Below, piece after piece: positions 36,276 to 44,566 of a stretch of DNA of 64,000 nucleotides. Positions within the stretch are counted from its first letter, which is position 1; the number at the start of each line of letters is the position of its first letter. Origin of the DNA: Mycobacterium sp. 1081908.1 (GTDB taxonomy: Bacteria; Actinomycetota; Actinomycetes; Mycobacteriales; Mycobacteriaceae). The stretch spans positions 177,840 through 241,839 of the forward strand of contig NZ_LZLY01000097.1 in assembly GCF_001673535.1 (NCBI RefSeq), given 5' to 3'. The notes under the pieces were generated by a model that was not told the DNA's origin, ran no database searches, and saw only the letters and a program-made list of their open reading frames with translations. Both the position numbers and the translations under genes were made by a program.

Positions 36276-37192
36276 TGATGGCCCGCATGCCCGACCTGAG
36301 CCGCCGAACCCTGCTCGGTCTCGGCGCCAGCGCGGCCATCGGTGCTACGGGAGCATACGCCCTCGACATTGTGTTCCAGCCCCGCACGTCGCACGCCACG
36401 CCGGCGCCGACACACGGCGCCCCGGCGCCGCTGGGACCCCCGCCACCCGCCCCGCTCGAGCCGGCCGCACCGGCCCAGCCTGCGCCGACGATGGTTACGG
36501 GTTCCTTCGTGTCGGCGGCGCGCGGCGGGGTCAGCACCAACTGGGCGATCGCGCGTCCACCCGGGCAGACCAAGGCCCTGCGGCCGGTGATCGCGCTGCA
36601 CGGCAAGGGCAGCGACGCGTCGACCGTGATGGCGGGCGGCGTCGAGCACGGCCTCGCGCAGGCCGTCAACGCCGGGTTGCCGCCGTTTGCCGTGGTCGCG
36701 GTGGACGGCGGGGGCGGCTATTGGCACAAGAGGGCCTCCGGCGAGGACGCCGGGGCCATGGTGCTCGACGAGCTGATCCCGATGCTCGGGAACCAGAACT
36801 TGGACACGTCGCGCGTGGCGTTCCTGGGCTGGTCGATGGGTGGCTACGGCGCATTGCTGCTCGGCGGGCGGCTGGGAGCCGGGCGCACCGCCGCGATCTG
36901 TGCGGTGAGCCCGGCGTTGTGGCTGTCGTCCGGGGCTGCCGCGCCCGGCGCGTTCGACGGCCCCGACGACTTCGCGGCGAACTCGGTGTTCGGAATGCCG
37001 GCGCTGGCGTCGATCCCGATCCGGGTGGATTGCGGCGACAGCGACCCGTTCTACGGGGCGACGAAGCAGTTCATCGCGCAGCTGCCGAACCCGCCCGCGG
37101 GCGGTTTCTCGCCCGGCGGGCACAACGCGGAGTTCTGGAGCTCGCAACTGCCGGCCGAGCTGACCTGGATGGCGCCGCTGCTGACGGCGTAG
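36275..37192 (+). CDS. Tat-exported alpha/beta hydrolase (esterase, Rv0774c-like)
   Basis: 305 residues from ATG at 36275 (also 36278, 36287). Twin-arginine signal SRRTLLGLGASAAIGATGAY near residues 6-30, then a long proline/alanine linker. The hydrolase core has the nucleophile region FLGWSMGGYGALLLGG (Ser in GWSMGG), Asp in DCGDSDPF and His in PGGHNAEFW. An esterase/lipase acting outside the membrane on an unknown acyl ester. Divergent from the TetR regulator. Confidence 0.88.
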   Translation: MMARMPDLSRRTLLGLGASAAIGATGAYALDIVFQPRTSHATPAPTHGAPAPLGPPPPAPLEPAAPAQPAPTMVTGSFVSAARGGVSTNWAIARPPGQTKALRPVIALHGKGSDASTVMAGGVEHGLAQAVNAGLPPFAVVAVDGGGGYWHKRASGEDAGAMVLDELIPMLGNQNLDTSRVAFLGWSMGGYGALLLGGRLGAGRTAAICAVSPALWLSSGAAAPGAFDGPDDFAANSVFGMPALASIPIRVDCGDSDPFYGATKQFIAQLPNPPAGGFSPGGHNAEFWSSQLPAELTWMAPLLTA

Positions 37193-37204
37193 GCGCTCGG
37201 CCGT

Positions 37205-37260
37205 CGAGCGTCACGCTAGCGCAGCAGTCGGCACCGAGCAGCACGCCAGCGTTACGCTCG
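37205..37260. terminator. Intergenic hairpin of the GAGCGT-family
   Basis: Left arm 37205-37221 (CGAGCGTCACGCTAGCG) and right arm 37244-37260 (CGCCAGCGTTACGCTCG) pair at 15 of 17 positions; the loop is 22 bases. It lies between the esterase stop at 37192 and ggtA at 37266. The right arm contains TACGCT seven bases before the ggtA GTG, so it may also act as a -10 box. Confidence 0.55.
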
Positions 37261-37265
37261 CGGAG

Positions 37266-38849
37266 GTGAGCACACCGTTCGGTTGGAGCCTCCCCTACGC
37301 CTGGCCGCGAAAGCCCGTCCTGGCCGCCAACGTGGTCTGCACATCGCAACCCCTTGCGGCTCAGGCGGGTCTGCGCATGCTCGCCGACGGCGGCAGTGCG
37401 GTGGACGCCGCGATCGCGACCGCCGTCACCCTGACAGTGGTGGAACCGGTGTCCAACGGCATCGGCTCGGACGCGTTTGCCATCGTGTGGGACGGCCAGC
37501 GCTTGCACGGGCTGAACGCATCCGGCCGTTCGCCCGCCGCCTGGACGCCGGAATACTTCGGCGGCAACGCCGTTCCCGCACTCGGCTGGAATTCGGTCAC
37601 CGTGCCCGGGGCCGTTTCCGCGTGGGCCGAGTTGCATGCCAAATTCGGCAGGCTTCCGTTCGCGAAGCTCTTCGAGCCCGCGATCTCCTACGGCCGCAAC
37701 GGCTTTCTGGTCTCGCCGACCGTCGCGGAGCAATGGGCCGCCCAGGTGCCGGTGTTCAGGGACCAGCCCGGGTTCGCCGACGCGTTCCTGCCCGGGGGGC
37801 GGGCGCCGAAACCCGGTGAGCTATTCAGGTTTCCCGCCCACGCGGCCACGCTCGAGCGAATCGCCACCACCAACGGCGAGGCGTTCTACCGCGGAGACAT
37901 CGCCGCCAAACTCGAGGCGCACGCCTCGGCCAACGGCGGGGCGATGCGGGTAAGCGACCTCGCCGCGCACCGCGCCGACTGGGTCGGCACGATCGACGCC
38001 GGCTACCGCGGACACAACGTGCACGAGATACCGCCCAACGGCCAGGGCATCGTGGCGCTCATCGCGCTGGGCATCCTGGAGCACTTCGACATGCCCTCGT
38101 TGCCGGCGGATTCCGCCGACAGCGTGCACCTGCAGATCGAGGCGGTGAAGCTGGCCTTCGCCGATGCGCACGCTCACGTCGCCGACATCGACCACATGGC
38201 GCTGGCTCCGGATCGCCTGCTGGACAAGGAATACCTGCGGGAGCGCGCGGCGCTGATCGATCCAGCGCGGGCAAAGCCGGCGTCGGCCGGCACCCCGCGC
38301 GGGGGCACCGTGTATCTGACCGCCGCCGACTCCACCGGGGTCATGGTGTCGATGATCCAGTCCAACTACATGGGGTTCGGCTCGGGCGTGGTGGTGCCGG
38401 GCACCGGGGTCTCTCTGCAAAACAGGGGTGCGGATTTCGCTGTGGCCGAGGGTCATCCGAACCGGGTCGGACCGGCCAAGCGCCCCTACCACACGATCAT
38501 CCCCGGGTTCGTCACCAAAGACGGCGCACCGGTGATGAGCTTTGGGGTGATGGGCGGCACCATGCAGCCCCAGGGCCACGTGCAGGTGATGGTGCGCATC
38601 GCCGACCACGGGCAGAATCCACAGGCCGCGTGTGACGGCCCGCGGTTTCGGTGGGTACAGGGCATGCAGGTCAGCTGCGAGCGGCGTTTTCCGCAGCCGA
38701 CGCTGGACGAGCTGCGGCGGCGCGGGCACGACCTGGTCGCCGTCGACGACTACAACCAGTTCGGCAGCTGCCAGGCGATCTGGCGCCTCGATGACGGATA
38801 CCTGGCGGTGAGCGATCCCCGCCGCGACGGGCAAGCCGCGGCTTTCTAG
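37266..38849 (+). CDS. ggtA: Gamma-glutamyltransferase family protein
   Basis: 527 residues from GTG at 37266. Ntn-hydrolase that transfers or hydrolyses gamma-glutamyl groups, or a related acylase. Autoproteolysis is expected before Thr348 in [15 protein letters not shown]. Further marks: [40 protein letters not shown] and [17 protein letters not shown] in the small subunit. No signal peptide is evident, unlike E. coli Ggt, so it is probably cytosolic. The end overlaps the convergent purD by four bases. Corresponds to Rv0773c. Confidence 0.92.
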   Translation: MSTPFGWSLPYAWPRKPVLAANVVCTSQPLAAQAGLRMLADGGSAVDAAIATAVTLTVVEPVSNGIGSDAFAIVWDGQRLHGLNASGRSPAAWTPEYFGGNAVPALGWNSVTVPGAVSAWAELHAKFGRLPFAKLFEPAISYGRNGFLVSPTVAEQWAAQVPVFRDQPGFADAFLPGGRAPKPGELFRFPAHAATLERIATTNGEAFYRGDIAAKLEAHASANGGAMRVSDLAAHRADWVGTIDAGYRGHNVHEIPPNGQGIVALIALGILEHFDMPSLPADSADSVHLQIEAVKLAFADAHAHVADIDHMALAPDRLLDKEYLRERAALIDPARAKPASAGTPRGGTVYLTAADSTGVMVSMIQSNYMGFGSGVVVPGTGVSLQNRGADFAVAEGHPNRVGPAKRPYHTIIPGFVTKDGAPVMSFGVMGGTMQPQGHVQVMVRIADHGQNPQAACDGPRFRWVQGMQVSCERRFPQPTLDELRRRGHDLVAVDDYNQFGSCQAIWRLDDGYLAVSDPRRDGQAAAF

Positions 38850-40114
38850 ACGCTGACCTTTCCCTCGGCCGCCGCGAGCGCGATGTCGCTGCGAAAATGG
38901 CTGCCGGGCAATCGAATCGAACCCAGGATGTCGTACGCGTTCGCGCGCGCGGCGGACAGGTCCGCGCCGGTGCCCACCACGGACAGCACCCGGCCGCCCG
39001 ACGAGACGACCGCGCCGTCGTCGCGGCGCGCCGTTCCCGCGTGCAGCACCCCGTCGGCGTCGGAGCCGACGACGACGTCCCCGACCCGGGGGCGCCCGGG
39101 ATAGTTTTCGGCGGCCAGCACCACCGTCACCGCGGCGCCGTCGCGCCACCGCAGCTCGCCGAACTCGGCGAGCGCCCCGGTGCCCGCGGCGTGCAGCAGC
39201 TGCCCGAGCGGCGAGTCCAGCAGCGCCAGCACGGCCTGCGTCTCGGGATCCCCGAAGCGGCAGTTGAATTCGACCACCGCGGGCCCCTTCCCGGTGATCG
39301 CCAGGCCTACGTAGAGCAATCCACTGAATGGGCATCCGCGCTGAACCAGTTCGGCCGCAACGGGTTCGACGATTCCGCTGACGATTTCCCGGTAGACGTC
39401 CTCGGGCAGCCACGGCAGCGGCGCGTAGGCGCCCATGCCGCCGGTGTTGGGGCCGCTGTCACCGTCGCCGACACGCTTGAAGTCCTGCGCCGGCAACAGG
39501 GGCACCACGGTGGCGCCGTCGACGACGCAGAACAGCGACACCTCGGGCCCGTCGAGAAAGGACTCCAGCAGGACCGGATGTCCCGATTCGAGCAGGCTTG
39601 CCGCGTGCGCGCGCGCCACATCCCGGTCGGGGGTCACCACCACGCCCTTGCCGGCGGCCAGGGCGTCGTCCTTCACCACCCAGGCGGGGTCACCGGCGGG
39701 CGGCCCGAACCGGTCCAGGGCGGCGTCCAAACGCGCTGGGCTGTCGACGATTTCGCTGGCCGCGGTGCGCACACCGGCGGCGGCCATGACCTCCTTGGCG
39801 AACGCCTTGGAGCCCTCGATGCGGGCGGCGTCCTTGTTCGGCCCGAAGCACACGATGCCGGCGGCGCGCACGGCGTCGGCCACCCCGAGCACCAGCGGCA
39901 CCTCGGGACCGATGACCACCAGGTCGGCGCGGACCTCGCGCGCGAGGGCGACGACCGCCTCACCCGAAGTGATGTCGACGTCGTGCTGTTCGGCCAGCCG
40001 GCCGGTGCCGGCGTTGCCGGGGGCGACGGCCAGGCCCGTGACCTGCGGGTCTTCGCGAAGCGCCAACAGCAGCGCATGCTCACGGGCACCGGAACCGATC
40101 ACCAGGACGCGCAC
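38846..40114 (-). CDS. purD: Phosphoribosylamine-glycine ligase PurD
   Basis: 422 residues from GTG at 40114. ATP-grasp enzyme that joins glycine to phosphoribosylamine to form GAR, step two of purine synthesis. N-terminal [20 protein letters not shown], glycine loop [20 protein letters not shown], and metal-binding [20 protein letters not shown] are typical. TAGTGT (40123-40128 on this strand) is eight bases before the GTG, a probable leaderless start. Length is normal. Confidence 0.97.
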   Translation of the reverse strand: MRVLVIGSGAREHALLLALREDPQVTGLAVAPGNAGTGRLAEQHDVDITSGEAVVALAREVRADLVVIGPEVPLVLGVADAVRAAGIVCFGPNKDAARIEGSKAFAKEVMAAAGVRTAASEIVDSPARLDAALDRFGPPAGDPAWVVKDDALAAGKGVVVTPDRDVARAHAASLLESGHPVLLESFLDGPEVSLFCVVDGATVVPLLPAQDFKRVGDGDSGPNTGGMGAYAPLPWLPEDVYREIVSGIVEPVAAELVQRGCPFSGLLYVGLAITGKGPAVVEFNCRFGDPETQAVLALLDSPLGQLLHAAGTGALAEFGELRWRDGAAVTVVLAAENYPGRPRVGDVVVGSDADGVLHAGTARRDDGAVVSSGGRVLSVVGTGADLSAARANAYDILGSIRLPGSHFRSDIALAAAEGKVSV

Positions 40115-40122
40115 GACACGTC

Positions 40123-40128
40123 ACACTA
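40123..40128 (-). promoter_or_regulatory. Candidate -10 box of purD
   Basis: TAGTGT reading leftward, eight bases before the purD GTG; leaderless spacing and no Shine-Dalgarno. It lies just after the hairpin that follows the upstream gene. Confidence 0.4.
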
Positions 40129-40150
40129 GCCCAGGCGTTCCCATCCAGCG

Positions 40151-40208
40151 CGAGCAGACACAAAAGCCCCCTTTTCGGCGCGAAAATGGGGGCTTTTGCG
40201 TCTGCTCG
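40151..40208. terminator. Intergenic hairpin with CGAGCAGAC arms
   Basis: CGAGCAGACACAAAAGCCCCC (40151-40171, minus the last base 20 shown in this type) pairs with 40188-40208 at 20 of 21 positions, with one A/C mismatch at 40160/40199; an inner TTTTC/GAAAA continues the stem. It follows the stop of the CMD gene (40215, leftward) and precedes purD. The CGAGCAGACGCAAAAG word is one I associate with mycobacterial intergenic regions. Confidence 0.7.
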
Positions 40209-40214
40209 GCGAAG

Positions 40215-40652
40215 CTAGTCGGCGGCGCCGCCCGAGTGCATCTTCAACGCGGCGTCGACGTTGGCCTTCTTGTCCTCCGCGGCGCCCTTCGCCGCGGCCT
40301 TCTTGCGCTTCGCCACGACGGCGTCGACCGCGCCGTTGAGCGCCGAACCCAGCGGGAACCCGAGATAGTGGGTGAGAAAGACCGCCATCTCCTTGAGTTC
40401 GGTCTCGGACAGTTCCCCATTGAGCAGCGCGGCGTTGATCTGGATCTCGGCCAGGTCGCGGTTGCCGACCGCGGTCACCGCCGTCAGCGTCATGATGCGC
40501 TTGTCGCGCATCGACAACCCCGGCCTAGTCCAGATGCTGCCGAAGAGGTGATCGACGGTCAGGTCGAAGTAGGGGTCGCCCTCGATGTCGGGCATCTCCC
40601 AGCCGTAGACCTCGTTCATCTTCTCGAGGCCCTTGCGGCGAAGTTCGTCCAC
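40215..40652 (-). CDS. Carboxymuconolactone decarboxylase-family protein
   Basis: 145 residues. CMD/AhpD-like helical fold: RRKGLEKMNEVYGWEMPDIE, then LSMRDKRIMTLTAVTAVGNR and ELKEMAVFLTHYLGFPLGSA. It has no cysteine at all, so it cannot be an AhpD-type peroxidase; a decarboxylase/lactone role or a structural role remains. Lysine- and alanine-rich tail (KRKKAAAKGAAEDKKANVDA). Eleven bases after the dehydrogenase gene, same strand, so part of the aldA-SDR-dehydrogenase-CMD operon. Rv0771-like. Confidence 0.88.
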   Translation of the reverse strand: MDELRRKGLEKMNEVYGWEMPDIEGDPYFDLTVDHLFGSIWTRPGLSMRDKRIMTLTAVTAVGNRDLAEIQINAALLNGELSETELKEMAVFLTHYLGFPLGSALNGAVDAVVAKRKKAAAKGAAEDKKANVDAALKMHSGGAAD

Positions 40653-40663
40653 GATGTCTCCAA

Positions 40664-41515
40664 TCAGTCCGAGACGTGCGGTAGCCCGAGGCCCGCCGCC
40701 AGGTTTTCAAAGGCCAGCTGCGCCAGCGGCAGGTCGACCGACACCGACTCGCCCAGCGCCAGCGCCAGGCTCAGGTCCTTCTCGCCGAGTCCACGGGTGT
40801 GCAGGAACGGCTGGTACAGGAAGTTATCCGGCTCAAGGTCTTTCATGTTCTCGCGCACCATGATCGCCCCCGGTCCGCCGGTGAGCGCATCGGTGTGGCG
40901 CACCACCCGCCCGAGCGCCTGCAGGTCCAGCCCGGCCGCCTCGGCCAGCTTCATGGCCTCGCACGCCGCCGCGTAGGAGGTGAACGTCAACATGTTGCGC
41001 GCCAGCTTCATTCGGGTCCCCGCACCCGGCTCCCCGGCGTGGATCACCATCGCGGCCCAGTGTTTGAATGCCGGTTTGATACGTTCGTACACCTCGCGGT
41101 CGGCTCCGACCATCGTGGCGAGCTCGCCCTTCGCGGCGGCGGCCGCGCCACCGCTGACGGGCGCATCGACGACGTGAATGTCGCGCGGTTTGTGCTCGCG
41201 GTCCAACTCGACGGCGGTGGTGTCGCTGATTGTCGAGTGGATCGCGATGACCGTTCCGGGCTTGGCGTGTGCGGCGAGCTCGCCCACGACCTCGCGCACC
41301 TGCGCGTCGTCGAGCACGGTGACATGAATGATGTCCGCGGCGGCAACGTCGGCGACGCTGTCGGCCAGGGTGGCGCCCTTCTCGGCCAGCGGCGTCATCG
41401 CCTCGGTCCGGATGTCGTAGACCGTCACCCCGCCGGGCCATTCGGTCATCTTGGTGGCCATCGGCGCGCCCATGTTGCCCAGGCCGATGTATCCGAGCTT
41501 CAACTGTTGACTCAT
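40664..41515 (-). CDS. NAD(P)-dependent beta-hydroxyacid dehydrogenase (3-hydroxyisobutyrate type)
   Basis: 283 residues from ATG at 41515, overlapping the SDR stop (ATGA). N-terminal Rossmann motif KLGYIGLGNMGAPMATKM, substrate-binding VVDAPVSGGAAAAAKGELAT, and catalytic lysine in GAGTRMKLARNMLTFTSYAA. Oxidises a beta-hydroxy acid to the semialdehyde or ketone. With the neighbouring aldehyde dehydrogenase and SDR it could form a short oxidation route. Corresponds to Rv0770. Confidence 0.92.
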   Translation of the reverse strand: MSQQLKLGYIGLGNMGAPMATKMTEWPGGVTVYDIRTEAMTPLAEKGATLADSVADVAAADIIHVTVLDDAQVREVVGELAAHAKPGTVIAIHSTISDTTAVELDREHKPRDIHVVDAPVSGGAAAAAKGELATMVGADREVYERIKPAFKHWAAMVIHAGEPGAGTRMKLARNMLTFTSYAAACEAMKLAEAAGLDLQALGRVVRHTDALTGGPGAIMVRENMKDLEPDNFLYQPFLHTRGLGEKDLSLALALGESVSVDLPLAQLAFENLAAGLGLPHVSD

Positions 41516-42261
41516 GACCGAATTATCTGCCCGCCGTCGACGTTGAACACCTGCCCGGTGATCCACGACGCCTCGTCGGACAGCAGGAACAGGCACATCC
41601 CGACGACGTCCTCGGGCGTTCCCATCCGCGACAGCGGCAGCCCCTTGACGATGTCGGCCACCATCTCTTGCGGCGTGGTGGTCCGGTTGGCCTCGGTGTC
41701 GATGGGCCCGGGCGCGATCGCGTTGATCCGGATGTTCTGCCCGCCGAGTTCGCGCGAAAGCTGTTGGGTCAGGCCGTTGATGCCGACCTTGGCCAGTGCG
41801 TAGAAGTTGGCGTAAAGCCATGCCGCGGTGGACGACTGGTTGACGATCGCCCCGCCGCCGCGCTTGGCCATCTTCTTGTATACCGCGCGGGTGCACCACA
41901 ATGCGCCGTCGAGGTTCACGCTCATGAACTTCTTGTAGTACTCGGGGTCGACGGTCAGCAGGAAGTCCAGCTTCATGCCCCCGAATATCGCGGCGTTGTT
42001 CACCAGGTAGTCGATGCCGCCGAACTCGGCCAGCGTGCGGTCGGCCATCTCCTTGGCCGACACCGGATCCGCCACGTCGACGGGCAGCGCCAGCGCCGTG
42101 CCGCCCTCGCCCTTGATTCCGTCGGCCACCTTCTCGGCGCCCTGCACGTTGATGTCGGCGACGACGACGGCCGCGCCCTCGCGGGCCAGCGCCTCGGCGT
42201 AGGCCTGGCCGATGCCGCCGCCCGATCCGGTGACTATCGCGACCTTGTTTTCAAACCTCAT
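41512..42261 (-). CDS. SDR-family oxidoreductase
   Basis: 249 residues from ATG at 42261. Classical SDR: TGSGGGIGQAYAEALAREGA, YLVNNAAIFGG, catalytic Ser in VNQSSTAAW and YALAK for the Tyr-Lys pair, with the C-terminal WITGQVFNVDGGQ. Ten bases downstream of the aldA stop and overlapping the next gene. It oxidises or reduces an unknown hydroxyl with NAD(P). Corresponds to Rv0769. Confidence 0.93.
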   Translation of the reverse strand: MRFENKVAIVTGSGGGIGQAYAEALAREGAAVVVADINVQGAEKVADGIKGEGGTALALPVDVADPVSAKEMADRTLAEFGGIDYLVNNAAIFGGMKLDFLLTVDPEYYKKFMSVNLDGALWCTRAVYKKMAKRGGGAIVNQSSTAAWLYANFYALAKVGINGLTQQLSRELGGQNIRINAIAPGPIDTEANRTTTPQEMVADIVKGLPLSRMGTPEDVVGMCLFLLSDEASWITGQVFNVDGGQIIRS

Positions 42262-42271
42262 GCAAGCTCCC

Positions 42272-43741
42272 CTAGTTGACCGCTGTCGCAATGGTTTTGA
42301 TTTCCAGGTATTCCTCGAAACCGGCCAGGCCCATCTCCCGGCCGTTGCCGGACTGCTTGTACCCGCCGAATGGCGCGTCGGCGGAGTACCAGACGCCGCC
42401 GTTGACGTTGATGGTGCCCGCCCGGATCCGCGCAGCAACCCCTGCGGCCCGCTCGGGGTCGGCGCCAAAGACGGTGCCCGACAGGCCGTATGGCGAGTCG
42501 TTGGCGATGCGCACGGCGTCGTCGTCGCCGTCGTAGGGGATGACGGTGAGCACCGGCCCGAAGATCTCCTCGCGCGCGCAGCGGGCGTCGTTGCCCAACC
42601 CCGCGATCACGGTGGGCTCGATGAAGAACCCGACCTCGCGGTCGGCCGGGCGGCCGCCGCCGCAGGCGAAGGTCCCGCCCTCGGCGATCGCGGAGTCGAG
42701 ATAGCCCTGTATCCGGTCACGCTGTCGCGCTGAAATCACTGGGCCGCAAATGGTTCCGGGGTCGGTGGGGTCGCCGGCCTTGATGCCGTCCATCGTGGCG
42801 GCCGCGATGGAGACGGCCTCGTCGTAGCGGGCGCGCGGCACCAGCAGCCGGGTGGTGATCGCGCACCCCTGCCCGGCGTGCATGCACACGGAGAACCCCG
42901 CCACCCCGACGGCACCGCCGAGGTCAGCGTCGTCGAGCACGACGAAGGCCGACTTGCCGCCCAGCTCGAGGAACACCTTCTTGATGGTGGCGGCGCCGTC
43001 GGCCATCACGCTGCGACCGGTGGCCGTCGACCCGGTGAACGAAACCATGTCCACCCGAGGGTCTTTGGCCAGCAGCGCTCCGACCGCATGATCACTGGAT
43101 GTCACGATGTTGACCACGCCGGGCGGAAAGTCGGTGTGTTCGGCGATGAGCTCCCCCAGCACCGCCGCGCACCAGGGCGTGTCGGGTGCGGGCTTCAGGA
43201 CCACGGTGTTGCCCGCCGCCAGCGCCGGGCCCAGCTTGGCGAGGTTGATCTGGTGCGGGAAGTTCCACGGCGTGATAGCGCCGACGACGCCGACGGCTTC
43301 CCGCGCGATGGTGCGCCGGGTGCGGATCCCCATCGGCGCCGCCTCGCCGAGATCCTGATTCCACACGTAGGACTCGGCCGTGTCGGCCGCGAACGCCAGG
43401 TCGTTGACCGGCCCCTCGAGCTGGGCGATGGCGGTGAGCATCCGCGGGGCGCCGACCTCGGCGATGGTGATGTCGCGTAGCTCCTCGAGATGCTCTTGCA
43501 TCGCGTCGCGCAGCTGCCGCACGCACCGCACCCGCAACTCGGTGTTGCGCGACCAGTCCGTGTCGTCGAAGGCCCGCCGCGCCGCGTCGATGGCGCGGCC
43601 CATGTCGCCGGCGTCGGCGTCGGCGGCGACCCCCAACACCTCCTCGGTTGCCGGATTGATCGTCGGGAAGGTGCCCGCGGCGCCCGGCGCCAATTTGCCG
43701 TCGATGAACAATGCGCTCGCGCCGTCGGCCAGTAACGCCAT
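42272..43741 (-). CDS. aldA: NAD-dependent aldehyde dehydrogenase
   Basis: 489 residues from ATG at 43741 with GGGAGAT upstream. Aldehyde dehydrogenase: cofactor part TPWNFPHQINLAKLGPALAA, SFTGSTATGR, catalytic Glu in FLELGGKSAFVV, and catalytic Cys in HAGQGCAITTRLLVPRAR. Oxidises an aldehyde to the acid with NAD. First gene of the leftward aldA-SDR-dehydrogenase-CMD operon. Divergent from the TetR at 43946; one of two palindromes (43783-43794) lies 42 bases upstream of its start, so it is likely under that regulator. Rv0768-like. Confidence 0.94.
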   Translation of the reverse strand: MALLADGASALFIDGKLAPGAAGTFPTINPATEEVLGVAADADAGDMGRAIDAARRAFDDTDWSRNTELRVRCVRQLRDAMQEHLEELRDITIAEVGAPRMLTAIAQLEGPVNDLAFAADTAESYVWNQDLGEAAPMGIRTRRTIAREAVGVVGAITPWNFPHQINLAKLGPALAAGNTVVLKPAPDTPWCAAVLGELIAEHTDFPPGVVNIVTSSDHAVGALLAKDPRVDMVSFTGSTATGRSVMADGAATIKKVFLELGGKSAFVVLDDADLGGAVGVAGFSVCMHAGQGCAITTRLLVPRARYDEAVSIAAATMDGIKAGDPTDPGTICGPVISARQRDRIQGYLDSAIAEGGTFACGGGRPADREVGFFIEPTVIAGLGNDARCAREEIFGPVLTVIPYDGDDDAVRIANDSPYGLSGTVFGADPERAAGVAARIRAGTINVNGGVWYSADAPFGGYKQSGNGREMGLAGFEEYLEIKTIATAVN

Positions 43742-43782
43742 ATCTCCCGCTCCCGCCTCTTCGCGGCCCAGCCACAGTGAGT

Positions 43783-43794
43783 GGACAGTTGTCC
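43783..43794. promoter_or_regulatory. GGACA-NN-TGTCC operator, aldA side
   Basis: GGACAGTTGTCC, a perfect 5+5 palindrome with two central bases, located upstream of aldA. The same arms recur at 43940-43951 over the TetR start, so both promoters of the divergent pair probably answer to that TetR. Confidence 0.6.
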
Positions 43795-43939
43795 GATATT
43801 GACGTATCGAACCATAGTCGCCGGGCGGTCCGAGGTGCAAGGCCCGATCTGGCCGACGGCCACTTATCGGTTCTTTATCGCAGGTTAGCTGCGCGTCCAC
43901 AACTCGTGCTTGCTTCCCGTCGCCCACATCCGATAGCGT

Positions 43940-43951
43940 GGACACGTGTCC
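43940..43951. promoter_or_regulatory. GGACA-NN-TGTCC operator over the TetR start
   Basis: GGACACGTGTCC, a perfect 12-base palindrome. The TetR GTG (43946) is inside it. TAGCGT at 43934-43939 ends directly before it and is six bases from the GTG, so the operator covers the start of a leaderless transcript. Autorepression is the natural reading. Confidence 0.65.
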
Positions 43952-44566
43952 AGCGATGCCCTGGTTACCGTCGCATCCCACGCGGACGGCCAGACCGGAG
44001 AGCCGGTGCGCAACCGCCGCCAGGAAGAGACGTTCCGCAAGGTGCTCGCCGCCGGCATCGAAACCCTGCGCGAGAAGTCCTATGCCGACCTGACGGTCCG
44101 CGCGGTGGCGGCCAGGGCCAAGGTCGCCCCGGCCACGGCGTACACGTACTTCTCGTCGAAGAACCACCTGATCGCCGAGGTCTACCTCGACCTGGTCCGG
44201 CGGGTCCCCTACTTCACCGACGTGAACGAGACCATGCAGACCCGGGTGGACAAGGCGTTGCGCCATCTGGCCCTCGTGGTCGCCGACGAACCCGAAGTCG
44301 CCGCGGCGTGCACGGCGGCGCTGCTGTCGGGCGGCGCAGATCCGGCGGTGCGGTCGGTGCGCGATCGCATCGGCGCCGAAATCCACCGGCGCATCACCTC
44401 GGCGATCGGGCCGGACGCCGATCCGCTGACGGTGTCCGCGCTCGAGATGACCTTTTTCGGCGCGCTGGTCAACGCCGCCAGTGGCGCCTATACCTATCAC
44501 CAGATCGCCGACCGTCTTGGCTACGTCGTCGGCCTCATCCTGCCGCACCCTGGAGAAGACAAATGA
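43946..44566 (+). CDS. TetR-family regulator (Rv0767c-like)
   Basis: 206 residues from GTG at 43946. DNA-binding part RRQEETFRKVLAAGIETLRE and LTVRAVAARAKVAPATAYTY with recognition helix PATAYTYF. The ligand domain has ALEMTFFGALVNAASGAYTY. ATGA overlap with cyp123 downstream makes it the first gene of the cyp123-SDR-cyp51-ferredoxin operon. Divergent from aldA. The two GGACA-NN-TGTCC palindromes are its probable sites. Confidence 0.92.
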   Translation: MSSDALVTVASHADGQTGEPVRNRRQEETFRKVLAAGIETLREKSYADLTVRAVAARAKVAPATAYTYFSSKNHLIAEVYLDLVRRVPYFTDVNETMQTRVDKALRHLALVVADEPEVAAACTAALLSGGADPAVRSVRDRIGAEIHRRITSAIGPDADPLTVSALEMTFFGALVNAASGAYTYHQIADRLGYVVGLILPHPGEDK

